Positions 1 to 7,487 of a stretch of DNA of 64,000 bases are shown in pieces. The stretch's first letter is position 1, and each line of letters starts with the position of its first letter. The translations under genes were made by a program, and so were the position numbers. The notes beneath the pieces are model-generated. The model did not search any database, was not told the origin of the DNA, and saw only the letters and a list, made by a program, of their open reading frames with translations. Origin of the DNA: Virgibacillus_F flavescens (GTDB lineage Bacteria; Bacillota; Bacilli; Bacillales; Amphibacillaceae); contig NZ_CP192260.1 in NCBI RefSeq assembly GCF_050574275.1, positions 1,550,001-1,614,000 of the forward strand, given 5' to 3'.

Positions 1-13
1 GGGGATTTTTGCT

Positions 14-1399
14 ATGTACCGAATTAAAGCAGTTCAAAAACCATCATTGATGGAAGCGGTATTTATGACGGTTGCCGTTCTTTTGGTAATCAGTTTTGGA
101 ATTATTTATTTTGAAGCGGCACCGCATATTCCACTAGTGCTTGCCTTACTGTTGCTGGTCATTTATGGTCTGATCAAACGCCTGTCATATAAGACAATCG
201 AAGAAGGAATCACAGAAGGTGCCAAAGCCGGGATGGGAGCCGTTTTCCTTTTCTTCTTTATTGGTATCCTGATTGCAGCCTGGATGATAGGCGGAACGAT
301 ACCTTCACTGATTTACGCTGGATTTGAACTGGTAACACCGAATTTCTTTTTGGCAATCGTATTAATTGTGACATCAATCGTAGGGGTTTGCGTAGGCAGC
401 TCTTTAACTACTGTCGCAACAGCTGGACTTGCGTTTATCGGAATTGCGACTGCTGCAGATATTTCACTGGCAGTTACTGCCGGTGCCATTGTTTCCGGTG
501 CATTTTTTGGTGATAAAATGTCTCCACTTTCTGACACAACCAATATGGCATCATCGATTTTGAAAGTGGACCTGTTCGAGCATATTCGCAATATGTCGTG
601 GACAACGATCCCGGCTTTCCTGATTACACTCGTAATCTTTCTCATTATTTCACCGGAAATTTCATCAGCTAGTTTTGCCCAAATGGAGACATTCCAGGAA
701 GGGTTACGCTCAACAGGGCTTGTGACCTGGTATAACGGATTAATTCCAGTAGCTGTTTTGCTTGTTATGTCAATCATGAAGACACCTGCATTGTTAACCC
801 TTGCGAGTGGTGCTGCCAGTGCGATTGTGATGGCATACATAAATGGGTTTATTCCAGTCAAAGATCTGCTTGGAGTCCTTTTTGGTGGATATGTATCAGA
901 GACAGGAATTAAAGAAGTAGATGCGCTGTTATCGCGGGGCGGATTAAACAGTATGATGTTCACAATTGGAATTGTTCTGCTTGCCCTAAGCCTTGGCGGA
1001 TTATTATTCAAGCTTGGTATTGTACCAAGATTGCTTGAGTCAATCGAGAGCCTGCTTAAGAAAGTAGGTTCCGTCATTGCAGCTTCTGCGCTAACAGCAG
1101 TGGGTATAAATGTACTGATTGGGGAGCAATACTTATCGATTCTGCTAACTGGAGAAGCGTATCAGTCCCGTTACGAAAAACTGGGGTTAGCTAACAAAAA
1201 TTTATCCCGAGTAACCGAAGACGCTGGAACGGTTGTTAACCCGCTTGTGCCGTGGAGTGTTTGTGGTGCATTTATCACAACGACGCTTGGCGTATCGACA
1301 TTGGCGTATCTGCCGTTTGCGTTTTTCTGTCTGTTATCACCAATTCTGACGATTGTATTTGGATTTACCGGTAAAACGTTAACATATATCGAAAAATAA
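14..1399 (+). CDS. nhaC: NhaC-family Na+/H+ antiporter
   Basis: A 461-residue integral membrane protein, almost entirely hydrophobic, with about 11-12 predicted membrane segments. It carries the NhaC-type signature GAFFGDKMSPLSDTTN near residues 161-176 and a second conserved region, VTEDAGTVVNPLVPWS, near residue 397. NhaC proteins exchange Na+ for H+ across the cell membrane, and the related MleN exchanges malate and Na+ for lactate and H+. The ATG lies only 13 bases from the window edge, so the full ribosome binding site cannot be judged, although GGGGA at the very start is suitably placed. The next gene starts 25 bases after its stop and belongs to homoprotocatechuate breakdown, so it is probably co-transcribed with that pathway and may carry an aromatic acid or supply sodium balance. 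The family is clear; the substrate is not. Confidence 0.88.
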   Translation: MYRIKAVQKPSLMEAVFMTVAVLLVISFGIIYFEAAPHIPLVLALLLLVIYGLIKRLSYKTIEEGITEGAKAGMGAVFLFFFIGILIAAWMIGGTIPSLIYAGFELVTPNFFLAIVLIVTSIVGVCVGSSLTTVATAGLAFIGIATAADISLAVTAGAIVSGAFFGDKMSPLSDTTNMASSILKVDLFEHIRNMSWTTIPAFLITLVIFLIISPEISSASFAQMETFQEGLRSTGLVTWYNGLIPVAVLLVMSIMKTPALLTLASGAASAIVMAYINGFIPVKDLLGVLFGGYVSETGIKEVDALLSRGGLNSMMFTIGIVLLALSLGGLLFKLGIVPRLLESIESLLKKVGSVIAASALTAVGINVLIGEQYLSILLTGEAYQSRYEKLGLANKNLSRVTEDAGTVVNPLVPWSVCGAFITTTLGVSTLAYLPFAFFCLLSPILTIVFGFTGKTLTYIEK

Positions 1400-1424
1400 T
1401 AGATTGATGGTAAGGAGGAGTATT

Positions 1425-2216
1425 GTGTATCAAGCTAAAGCGAAATTCAATGGCTCTGCAAATTACGATGAAATCGAAATAGATTTTTCAGATAAAATTA
1501 AGTGGAATGGAAAGACCTATACTCACAGTGACGTTTCTTGGCAGTCACCTGTGTCCGGATCTGTTTATGGTACGTTATTAAACTTTCAGGGACAGCTCGA
1601 TTTAATGAAAGACGAGCTGCACAATAAACCATATAACGAACCGCCTAAAAAACCGATCATGTACATTAAGCCAGCAAATACGCTAAATAACCATAACCAG
1701 TCTGTTGCAATACCTGAAGGCGAGAAAGCAGTTCAAGCAGGTGCAGCGCTCGGGGTTGTTTTTGGAAAGACTGCGACAAATGTATCGGAAGAAAACGTGA
1801 TGGATTATATTGCAGGTTATACGGTGGTGAACGATGTCAGTATCCCACATGAAAGCTTTTACCGGCCGGATATTCGAAATAAAGTACGGGATGGATTTTG
1901 TCCTGTAGGTCCGTGGATTGTGGGTCAGGATGTTGTCGAAGATCCGAATAATTTAACAATCCGTGTTCAGGTAAATGGTGAACTCGTACAGGAAAATAAT
2001 ACGAAAAACATGGTGCGGTCGGTTCAGCAGTTAATATCGGAAGTAACTGACTTTATGACCTTCTATAAAGGGGATATGCTGCTTGTCGGTGTCCCGGAGA
2101 ATGCCCCACTTGTGAAGAATGGGGATACGGTTCGAATTGAAATTTCGAATGTTGGATTTTTGGAAAATACATTTGTCACTGAAACAGCAATCGTTCCAGG
2201 AGGTGGTCATCGATGA
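1425..2216 (+). CDS. hpaG1: Fumarylacetoacetate hydrolase-family protein, HpcE N-terminal-half type (homoprotocatechuate pathway)
   Basis: Protein of 263 residues. GTG at 1425 is chosen because a perfect AAGGAGG lies six bases upstream; the longer reading from 1404 would translate that ribosome binding site. The protein resembles the N-terminal half of E. coli HpcE/HpaG, which handles decarboxylation or isomerisation of 5-oxopent-3-ene-1,2,5-tricarboxylate. Shared motifs are the PPKKPIMYIKP segment, GKTAT, VNDVSIPHESFYRP and KVRDGFCPVGP. The metal-binding E-x-E of the superfamily is replaced by G-A-A just before LGVVFGKT, as in the HpcE N-terminal domain, so it may not bind metal in the usual way. 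Its stop overlaps the start of the next gene by four bases (ATGA), which suggests translational coupling and a heteromeric enzyme. Confidence 0.85.
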   Translation: MYQAKAKFNGSANYDEIEIDFSDKIKWNGKTYTHSDVSWQSPVSGSVYGTLLNFQGQLDLMKDELHNKPYNEPPKKPIMYIKPANTLNNHNQSVAIPEGEKAVQAGAALGVVFGKTATNVSEENVMDYIAGYTVVNDVSIPHESFYRPDIRNKVRDGFCPVGPWIVGQDVVEDPNNLTIRVQVNGELVQENNTKNMVRSVQQLISEVTDFMTFYKGDMLLVGVPENAPLVKNGDTVRIEISNVGFLENTFVTETAIVPGGGHR

Positions 2217-2971
2217 AACATGCACGTGTAGCCTGTTTAGGTGGAATTCATGACGCAGAAGTAATGGATGATAAGCTGAAGCTTGCGGATGGAAGAATCG
2301 TTGATCAGAAAGATGTTAGCTGGATGACACCTGTTGAGCCTGGTACAGCCTTTGTACTTGGTTTAAACTATGCAGATCATGCCAGTGAAATAAGCTTTAA
2401 ACCGCCTGAAGAACCGCTAGTATTTTTAAAAGGACCGAATGCATTTGTTGGGCATGATGGACAGACAAGACGTCCTAAGGATGCTACGCACATGCATTAT
2501 GAATGTGAGCTGGCTGTAGTCATTGGCAAAACAGCCCGTAACGTCAAAGAGGAAGATGCGTATGAATATGTTAAAGGATATACCATTGCAAATGACTATG
2601 TAATTCGTGATTATCTGGAAAACTACTACCGTCCTAATCTGCGCGCGAAAAACAGAGATGGGTTAACTCCACTTGGCCCATGGTATGTCGACCGTGATGA
2701 CATTGAAAATCCTATGAATCTAGGTTTGCGCACGTATGTAAATGGCGAGCTGAAACAGGATGGATCTACAAAGGATATGGTATTTGATATTCCACAACTA
2801 ATCGAATACCTCAGCAGTTTTATGACGTTAAGCGAAAACGATATCATTTTAACTGGAACGCCTAAAGGTACAGTACATGTATACGAAGGGGACATAGTAG
2901 AAACAGAAATTGAAGGAATAGGATCACTGAAAAGCACAATTGTCGGTGATGAAATTTTTTCTCGTACGTAA
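2213..2971 (+). CDS. hpaG2: 2-hydroxyhepta-2,4-diene-1,7-dioate isomerase / OPET decarboxylase, HpcE C-terminal-half type
   Basis: A 252-residue FAH-family enzyme matching the C-terminal half of HpcE/HpaG. Visible hallmarks are FVLGLNYADHASE, KPPEEPLVFLKGP, the metal-ligand stretch MHYECELAVVIGK (E-x-E) and NDYVIRDYLENYYRPNLRAK, followed by TPLGPW and the C-terminal TGTPKG. In HpcE this half converts the ring-cleaved, decarboxylated homoprotocatechuate intermediates and needs a divalent metal. The ATG is preceded by GGAGGTGG and overlaps the previous stop, so the two halves of what is one fused protein in E. coli are here separate, coupled genes. The ring-cleaving dioxygenase, dehydrogenase, hydratase and aldolase are not in view and may lie to the left of the window. 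A stacked repeat of about 0.2 kb separates it from the next pathway gene. Confidence 0.88.
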   Translation: MKHARVACLGGIHDAEVMDDKLKLADGRIVDQKDVSWMTPVEPGTAFVLGLNYADHASEISFKPPEEPLVFLKGPNAFVGHDGQTRRPKDATHMHYECELAVVIGKTARNVKEEDAYEYVKGYTIANDYVIRDYLENYYRPNLRAKNRDGLTPLGPWYVDRDDIENPMNLGLRTYVNGELKQDGSTKDMVFDIPQLIEYLSSFMTLSENDIILTGTPKGTVHVYEGDIVETEIEGIGSLKSTIVGDEIFSRT

Positions 2972-2990
2972 AAAAATTTTATGTTTATCT

Positions 2991-3197
2991 GTCTAGCTCC
3001 AGTGCCTAGCCCCTCGAGGTTTTAAGTCAAATCTCAATGCGTGCAAAAACCATCACTAAGAGATTCGTCTTAAACTTGTCGGGAAAGAAAGTATAAATGC
3101 TTTCTTACTGCATAAGTGCAACTAAGGCTTTCGCCATTAAAGCTTGGCGATAAGCCAAGTTTTCTAATCGGGGCTGACCAAGGCGCTTGCGCTTTTC
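2991..3197. repeat. Bacillaceae interspersed repeat (GTCTAGCTCCAG...GGCGCTTGCGCTTTTC) with nested insertion
   Basis: This stretch starts with GTCTAGCTCCAGTGCCTAG and ends with CAAGGCGCTTGCGCTTTTC. A second, divergent copy in the same orientation lies at 53504-53632 and shares the CACTAAGAGATTCGTCTTAAACTTG interior in part. This copy is longer because another mini-element (3084-3167) interrupts it. It sits between hpaG2 and hpaF, inside an apparent operon. No coding potential is credible. Confidence 0.8.
3084..3167. repeat. 84-bp hairpin mini-element nested in the preceding repeat
   Basis: It contains two hairpins: AAGAAAG/CTTTCTT around TATAAATG, and CTTGGC/GCCAAG around GATAA, joined by a conserved ACTGCATAAGTGCAACTAAGG. 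Copies occur at 14931-15015 and, internally shortened, at 24117-24186; diverged relatives are at 14834-14925 and 54284-54358. The insertion is bordered by TCGGG at 3079-3083 and again at 3168-3172, which reads as a 5-bp target duplication. Removing it restores the continuous CTTGTCGGGGCTGACCAAGG of the host repeat. Confidence 0.75.
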
Positions 3198-3214
3198 TGA
3201 ATAGGAGGATTTGA

Positions 3215-3601
3215 ATGCCACATATTACAGTTGAGTATACGGACAATATTGAAAAGGAAGCAAATATCCGTGATTTTTTAAAAAAGATTAATGAAACGCT
3301 GATTGCAGAAGGTGGTTCATTTAAACCAGGCGCAATACGGTCCCGTGCGATTAAACTAACCGAATACTTCGTGGCCGATGGAACCGGCGAAAATGACGCG
3401 TTTGTGCATGTCACGATGAAAATCGCATCTGGGAGAACGCCTGAAGTGAAGACTGCTGCGTGTGACCATTTATTCGAAATGATGCAAGCACACTTCCGTG
3501 AACTCTATGAAAATCGTTATCTGGCATTATCGCTTGAGTTATATGAGTTTGGCGAAGGCGGTACGTATAAACAGAATAATATTCATAAGCGGTATAATTA
3601 G
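3215..3601 (+). CDS. hpaF: 5-carboxymethyl-2-hydroxymuconate delta-isomerase
   Basis: This 128-residue protein has the usual length for CHM isomerase (HpaF/HpcD). It starts MPHITVEYTDNI, giving the N-terminal proline that acts as catalytic base in the tautomerase superfamily once Met is removed. It also has the family regions RSRAIKL near 43-49 and HVTMKIASGR near 65-74. The enzyme isomerises 5-carboxymethyl-2-hydroxymuconate to 5-oxopent-3-ene-1,2,5-tricarboxylate, the substrate of the HpaG-type enzyme encoded just upstream. The ATG is preceded by ATAGGAGGA at good spacing. The 243-base gap to hpaG2 is filled by repeats, but a strong terminator lies only after this gene, so it is probably the last gene of the homoprotocatechuate operon. 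Confidence 0.92.
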   Translation: MPHITVEYTDNIEKEANIRDFLKKINETLIAEGGSFKPGAIRSRAIKLTEYFVADGTGENDAFVHVTMKIASGRTPEVKTAACDHLFEMMQAHFRELYENRYLALSLELYEFGEGGTYKQNNIHKRYN

Positions 3602-3606
3602 AAATA

Positions 3607-3637
3607 GTGTCCAGCAAATTTGCTGGACGCTTTTTTT
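3607..3637 (+). terminator. Rho-independent terminator after hpaF
   Basis: A perfect palindrome GTCCAGCAAATTTGCTGGAC (3609-3628) is followed after GC by seven T residues. It lies a few bases past the hpaF stop. Confidence 0.9.
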
Positions 3638-3643
3638 GGTTGG

Positions 3644-3822
3644 TGTGCGATTTATGTGAATGGGTGCGCGGAAAACTAGGATGTTGCGCGAAAACACGAG
3701 ACATTGCGCGAAAACAGCCGGAGAGTGCGCGAAAATCTGGAACAGTGCGCGAATGTCAGATATGATGCGCGATTTTGTTCAGGTAGTGCGCGATAATGCT
3801 GGTGAGCCGCGCGAAAATAAGA
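3644..3822. repeat. 20-bp phased array with TGCGCGAAAA core
   Basis: Nine units start at about 3644, 3665, 3685, 3705, 3726, 3746, 3766, 3787 and 3807. Each has a conserved TGCGCGAAAA-like core of about 10 bases followed by about 10 variable bases. Spacing follows 21,20,20,21,20,20,21,20. It lies between the hpaF terminator and the convergent SSS symporter gene. An open frame crosses it but shows no ribosome binding site of note and is dictated by the repeat. Confidence 0.85.
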
Positions 3823-3836
3823 TCATTATGATCGAA

Positions 3837-5417
3837 TTAAATACTTTCTTTCAAATTGCTAGATTCAACTTCCACAGGTTGTTGCTTCGTCATTAAACTA
3901 ACCACTACTAACGCTATTGCGGAAAGCGGTAATGCGTAGAAAAGCGGATCTACAAATGTCCATGGGAAGCCGAGCAGCGTATCTTTACCAAATAGTGCTT
4001 TAGAGATTCCAAATGCGGAAGCTTCTTTTACATGGAAAAAGATAAAGCCGATGATACTTACCGCAAACCCCGTTATTGCGCTGGTAATAGCGCCTTGCTT
4101 TGTTGCTTTTTTCCAGAACAATGCTCCCATTAAAGAAGGTAAAAACCCGGCAGCACATATTCCAAACCAGAATGCAGTAGCTCGTGCAATAATGCCTGGA
4201 GGTAAGAGGTACGCTAAAACAACGGCGGCTATGATACCTATTAATACACCGATTCGGCTGGTATCTATACCTGCTAATTTTTTCACTCCAACATTCTTTA
4301 AAATATCTTCACCAAAAGCTGTTCCCTGCAGATGGATCAACGAGCTGATAGTCGATATTGTTGCTGAGAGCAGTGTCAGCGTAAACAAATAAATAAACCA
4401 CTCAGGCATTAAATCATTAATGAACATAGGTATAACCAAGTCCACATTGCCTGCAGCAACTGTCATTGAAATATTTCCACCTTCCTGAAAAAAATAAAGG
4501 TTGGAAAGCGGACCAATCATAAATGCTGCACCTGTCATGAAAAAGATGAACACTCCACCAATTAGAACAGAACGATATAAGGATTTGTCACTATTAACGG
4601 TCATTGCGCGCATTGCCAGCTGTGGCTGTGCGAGAACGCCAATTCCCACTCCCATGATAATCGTACTGACAACGGTCCACCAAATTGGGGAACCAAACTC
4701 TGGCATAACTGTCCAGCCCCGATGGCCTTGATCAGCTAATCCTTCTGGTACCATATTGGCCATTGCTGCAAGGCCGCGATGCGCTGCCTCAACTCCACCG
4801 AGAACAGAATAGGTAGCTATCAGCAAAATAGCCATTCCAACAAACATAATAATAGCTCCAAACGCATCCGTGTACATTACTGCACGTATACCCCCACTAA
4901 TTACATAGATACCAACAATAATCGCTAGGATAAATAATGCCAGGTCGTAATTAATGGCAAGCGATTCCTGCAAGAAGCGTCCGCCGCCAACCAGTACGAT
5001 ACTCGTGTACGCTGGCATAAACAGGAAAATCATGGAAGCGGTAAAGATAGTAAGGAATTTTGACTTGTATTTTTTCCCAAGCAGGTCGGGAAACGTATAC
5101 GCATCAAGTGTCACCGATAATTTCCGTATCCTTGTCCCAAATACAGCGAAAGCAACCAGAACGCCAAGCGCTATATTCAGAAATGCGAGCCATAATAAAC
5201 TGAATCCAAATAGTGAAGAAACTCCACCGAACCCTACGAGGGCTGAAGTACTGATAAATGTTGCGCCGTATGAAAGCGCCATAACAAATGGGCTGATATT
5301 TCGGCCGCCGACGAGGTAATCAGCTCGTGACTTGGTTTTTGTATAGCCATAATAGGCAAGACCAGACATAATCGCAATAAAAATCAGACATATAATAACG
5401 AGGACCATATAATTCAT
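3837..5417 (-). CDS. Sodium:solute symporter family (SSS) permease
   Basis: A 526-residue permease with about 13 hydrophobic segments and SSS-family motifs: SRADYLVGGRNISPFVMALS near residues 28-47, ALVGFGG, the TFPDLLGKKYKSKFL loop, and the VISGGIRAVMYTDAFGAIIM region matching the SSS signature around TM5-6. Such proteins import an organic acid, amino acid or other solute with Na+. The ATG at 5417 is chosen because an AAAGGAG lies eight bases upstream; the longer GTG reading at 5435 has no such site. A 36-residue membrane peptide is encoded 30 bases upstream in the same direction and is probably a small partner. A cre-like site lies ahead of that peptide. The substrate cannot be read from sequence. 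Confidence 0.88.
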   Translation of the reverse strand: MNYMVLVIICLIFIAIMSGLAYYGYTKTKSRADYLVGGRNISPFVMALSYGATFISTSALVGFGGVSSLFGFSLLWLAFLNIALGVLVAFAVFGTRIRKLSVTLDAYTFPDLLGKKYKSKFLTIFTASMIFLFMPAYTSIVLVGGGRFLQESLAINYDLALFILAIIVGIYVISGGIRAVMYTDAFGAIIMFVGMAILLIATYSVLGGVEAAHRGLAAMANMVPEGLADQGHRGWTVMPEFGSPIWWTVVSTIIMGVGIGVLAQPQLAMRAMTVNSDKSLYRSVLIGGVFIFFMTGAAFMIGPLSNLYFFQEGGNISMTVAAGNVDLVIPMFINDLMPEWFIYLFTLTLLSATISTISSLIHLQGTAFGEDILKNVGVKKLAGIDTSRIGVLIGIIAAVVLAYLLPPGIIARATAFWFGICAAGFLPSLMGALFWKKATKQGAITSAITGFAVSIIGFIFFHVKEASAFGISKALFGKDTLLGFPWTFVDPLFYALPLSAIALVVVSLMTKQQPVEVESSNLKESI

Positions 5418-5447
5418 TAAAAATCTCCTTTCCACTAAAAATAATTA

Positions 5448-5558
5448 TTAGGAATCACCTTTATTCCAAGTAAAAATTCCAAACACAACACAGCCAATAG
5501 CTGAAATGATCGTACCAAGCCAGGCAATGATAATCATCGGATCCGTTAGTCCAAACAT
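5448..5558 (-). CDS. Symporter small accessory protein (36 aa)
   Basis: A 36-codon gene reading MFGLTDPMIIIAWLGTI at its start, followed by one hydrophobic segment to about residue 28 and the tail FTWNKGDS. It has an excellent GGAGGGGG ribosome binding site and ends 30 bases before the SSS symporter. The MFGL-D-P start and the (N/T)WN(K/R)G end match my memory of small single-helix proteins encoded directly ahead of SSS symporters and annotated as symporter small accessory proteins. I infer a membrane partner or stabiliser of the downstream permease. Confidence 0.8.
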   Translation of the reverse strand: MFGLTDPMIIIAWLGTIISAIGCVVFGIFTWNKGDS

Positions 5559-5583
5559 TTTCCCCCTCCTATCCCAGCACTTC

Positions 5584-5597
5584 AGAAAGCGCTTTCA
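5584..5597 (-). promoter_or_regulatory. cre-like CcpA site upstream of the SSS symporter pair
   Basis: On the minus strand TGAAAGCGCTTTCT matches the catabolite-responsive element consensus TGAAANCGNTTNCA at all but the last base. It lies 26 bases upstream of the small accessory gene start, so carbon catabolite control of the symporter is likely. It could also affect the divergent SDR gene 112 bases away. Confidence 0.65.
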
Positions 5598-5708
5598 TTT
5601 TGATGCATAACTTTCATTTATGTATTATCATAGTAATAAATTCTATATGATTTTGAATGAAATTTCAATATTATCTAAAAATTAAACAGGAAAAGAGGTT
5701 TTTAAATA

Positions 5709-6500
5709 ATGGATCTTTTATTAAATGGGAAATCAGTTATTGTGACAGCTTCAAGTAAAGGACTAGGTAAGGCAATTGCTACTGAATTCGCACGGGAAGG
5801 AGCACATGTGCTGCTGGCAAGCAGAAGCGAGGAAACGCTGCAGAGAACGGTTGATTCTATTAAAGAAGAAACAGGAAATAAACATATTGATTATGCGGTA
5901 TGTGACATGAAAGATCCGCATACAATTAAAGAAATGGTAGAGAAAGCAATTAAATGGAATGGAACAGTTGATGTACTCATTAACAATGCTGGGGGACCTC
6001 CTGCAGGTAAATTTTTCGACATGAGCGATGAAGACTGGTATCACACATTTGAACTGAACTTGCTTAGTTTTATTCGGACGATGCGAGAAGCGGTACCTGT
6101 TATGAAGAAACAGCAGCAAGGGCATATTGTTAACATTGCGTCGTCATCCATTAAACAAAGTCTTGATAACCTGATATTATCGAATACCATGCGTCCAGGG
6201 ATTGTGGGGCTGGCAAAAAGTATGTCACAGGAATTAAGTGCAGATAATATCATGATTAATACTGTTGGACCGGGAACAATTGAAACAGATCGCATAAGTG
6301 AACTGAATCAGCGAAAAGCCGAGCAAACTGGAGAGTCCATGGAATCAATTAAAGCGAATGCTGAAAGCCAGATACCAATTGGCCGGTACGGAAAACCAGA
6401 AGAATTTGCTAAAGCAATTGTGTTTCTTGCTTCAGGGGCAAATACGTATATAACGGGCCAGTCACTGATTGTGGACGGGGGATTAGTGAAGGCGTTATAA
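5709..6500 (+). CDS. SDR-family protein lacking the YxxxK catalytic motif
   Basis: A 263-residue short-chain dehydrogenase/reductase fold protein, the usual length for a classical SDR. It has a nucleotide-binding TASSKGLG near residues 13-20, in which the usual second glycine is alanine; NNAGG near 91-95; the active-site strand IVNIASSS near 142-149; and the C-terminal GRYGKPEEFAKAIVFLAS and ITGQSLIVDGG. Where most SDRs have Y-x-x-x-K, this one reads SNTMRPGIVG, so neither the tyrosine nor the lysine is present. It belongs to the group often annotated as 3-oxoacyl-ACP reductase-like. Activity may be altered or lost. The start has AAAGAGG 11 bases upstream. No obvious operon partner. Confidence 0.85.
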   Translation: MDLLLNGKSVIVTASSKGLGKAIATEFAREGAHVLLASRSEETLQRTVDSIKEETGNKHIDYAVCDMKDPHTIKEMVEKAIKWNGTVDVLINNAGGPPAGKFFDMSDEDWYHTFELNLLSFIRTMREAVPVMKKQQQGHIVNIASSSIKQSLDNLILSNTMRPGIVGLAKSMSQELSADNIMINTVGPGTIETDRISELNQRKAEQTGESMESIKANAESQIPIGRYGKPEEFAKAIVFLASGANTYITGQSLIVDGGLVKAL

Positions 6501-6582
6501 AAAATAGTCATATGTTTGCCTCGCGCAAGAATCATGTGTATGGTTAAAAAGAAAGAAAGTTACTAATTTGGAGCGTGAGCGT

Positions 6583-7398
6583 ATGATTGATTACTTAAGC
6601 ACATTTGACCCTGTTGTATTAGCTCTATTTGCAACGCTGTTTACATGGGGAATGACGGCACTCGGTGCTGCACTTGTGTTCACACAAAAAAATATGAATC
6701 AAAAATTTTTAGATAGTATGCTTGGGTTCGCAGGAGGCGTAATGATCGCTGCAAGTTTCTGGTCACTGCTAGCTCCGGCGATTGATATGGCTGAAGATGG
6801 ACCAGTTCCAGTTTGGGTTCCTGCTGCGGTTGGTTTTATGCTTGGAGGTCTTTTCTTGTGGGGTGTTGATAAAATTCTGCCTCATTTACATCCTGGTCAG
6901 AAAATTGATACTGCTGAAGGTATAAATCCAACCACCAAGAAGCGAAGTACATTACTGGTACTCGCAATCACATTACACAATATACCCGAAGGTCTTGCAG
7001 TCGGTGTGGCATTTGGAGCTGTTGCAGCTGGCTTTGATTCAGCTTCGATAGCCAGTGCAGTTGCGTTGGCTATCGGTATCGGTATTCAAAATTTTCCAGA
7101 GGGTGTAGCAGTTTCTATGCCATTACGCCGAGATGGAATGTCCCGCAGAAAAAGTTTTATGTATGGTCAAGCTTCAGGGTTAGTTGAACCAATTGCTGCA
7201 GTGTTTGGTGTCTTGGCCGTCACATTTATAGCGCCATTACTTCCTTACGCATTAAGCTTTGCCGCCGGTGCCATGATTTTTGTGGTAGTAGAAGAAGTTG
7301 TTCCAAGCTCACAGGAAAATGGCAACAAGGACTTAGCTTCCTTGACACTGATGATTGGATTTACCATCATGATGATTCTAGACGTAGCACTTGGATAA
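6583..7398 (+). CDS. ZIP-family divalent metal transporter
   Basis: A 271-residue membrane protein with about eight hydrophobic helices and the two ZIP signature helices: ITLHNIPEGLAVGVAFG (HNxPEG) and GIGIQNFPEGVAVSMPL (NxPEG), which form the metal site. An intervening loop, HLHPGQKIDT, is modestly histidine-rich. Family members of this GufA/ZupT-like type import Zn2+ and sometimes Fe2+ or Mn2+ into the cytosol. The ATG at 6583 is preferred over the TTG at 6568 because GGAG lies nine bases before it, but this choice is not certain. It is followed by a strong bidirectional terminator shared with the convergent ytaF gene. No metal-regulator site was recognised upstream. Confidence 0.88.
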   Translation: MIDYLSTFDPVVLALFATLFTWGMTALGAALVFTQKNMNQKFLDSMLGFAGGVMIAASFWSLLAPAIDMAEDGPVPVWVPAAVGFMLGGLFLWGVDKILPHLHPGQKIDTAEGINPTTKKRSTLLVLAITLHNIPEGLAVGVAFGAVAAGFDSASIASAVALAIGIGIQNFPEGVAVSMPLRRDGMSRRKSFMYGQASGLVEPIAAVFGVLAVTFIAPLLPYALSFAAGAMIFVVVEEVVPSSQENGNKDLASLTLMIGFTIMMILDVALG

Positions 7399-7425
7399 AA
7401 AGCAAACGTATATATTAAATGCTAA

Positions 7426-7457
7426 TCCGAACGACCATTCGAAGTCGTTCGGATAAT
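7426..7457. terminator. Bidirectional terminator between ZIP gene and ytaF
   Basis: Perfect 10-bp stem TCCGAACGAC/GTCGTTCGGA (7426-7435, 7444-7453) around CATTCGAA, with TAATTTT on the plus side. It sits between the converging ZIP and ytaF genes and can serve both, although the T tract on the minus side is weak. Confidence 0.75.
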
Positions 7458-7487
7458 TTTCTGTATAAAACAATTAATCTATCAGAA

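Noticed and set aside
3070..3414. Minus-strand frame ending in a mini-element, with a similar peptide at 14827-15045
   Set aside because: The similarity between the two frames comes from the shared hairpin element, and the first overlaps hpaF antisense.
3660..3896. Plus-strand frame across the TGCGCG array
   Set aside because: It runs into the convergent SSS symporter gene and is determined by the repeat; no ribosome binding site.
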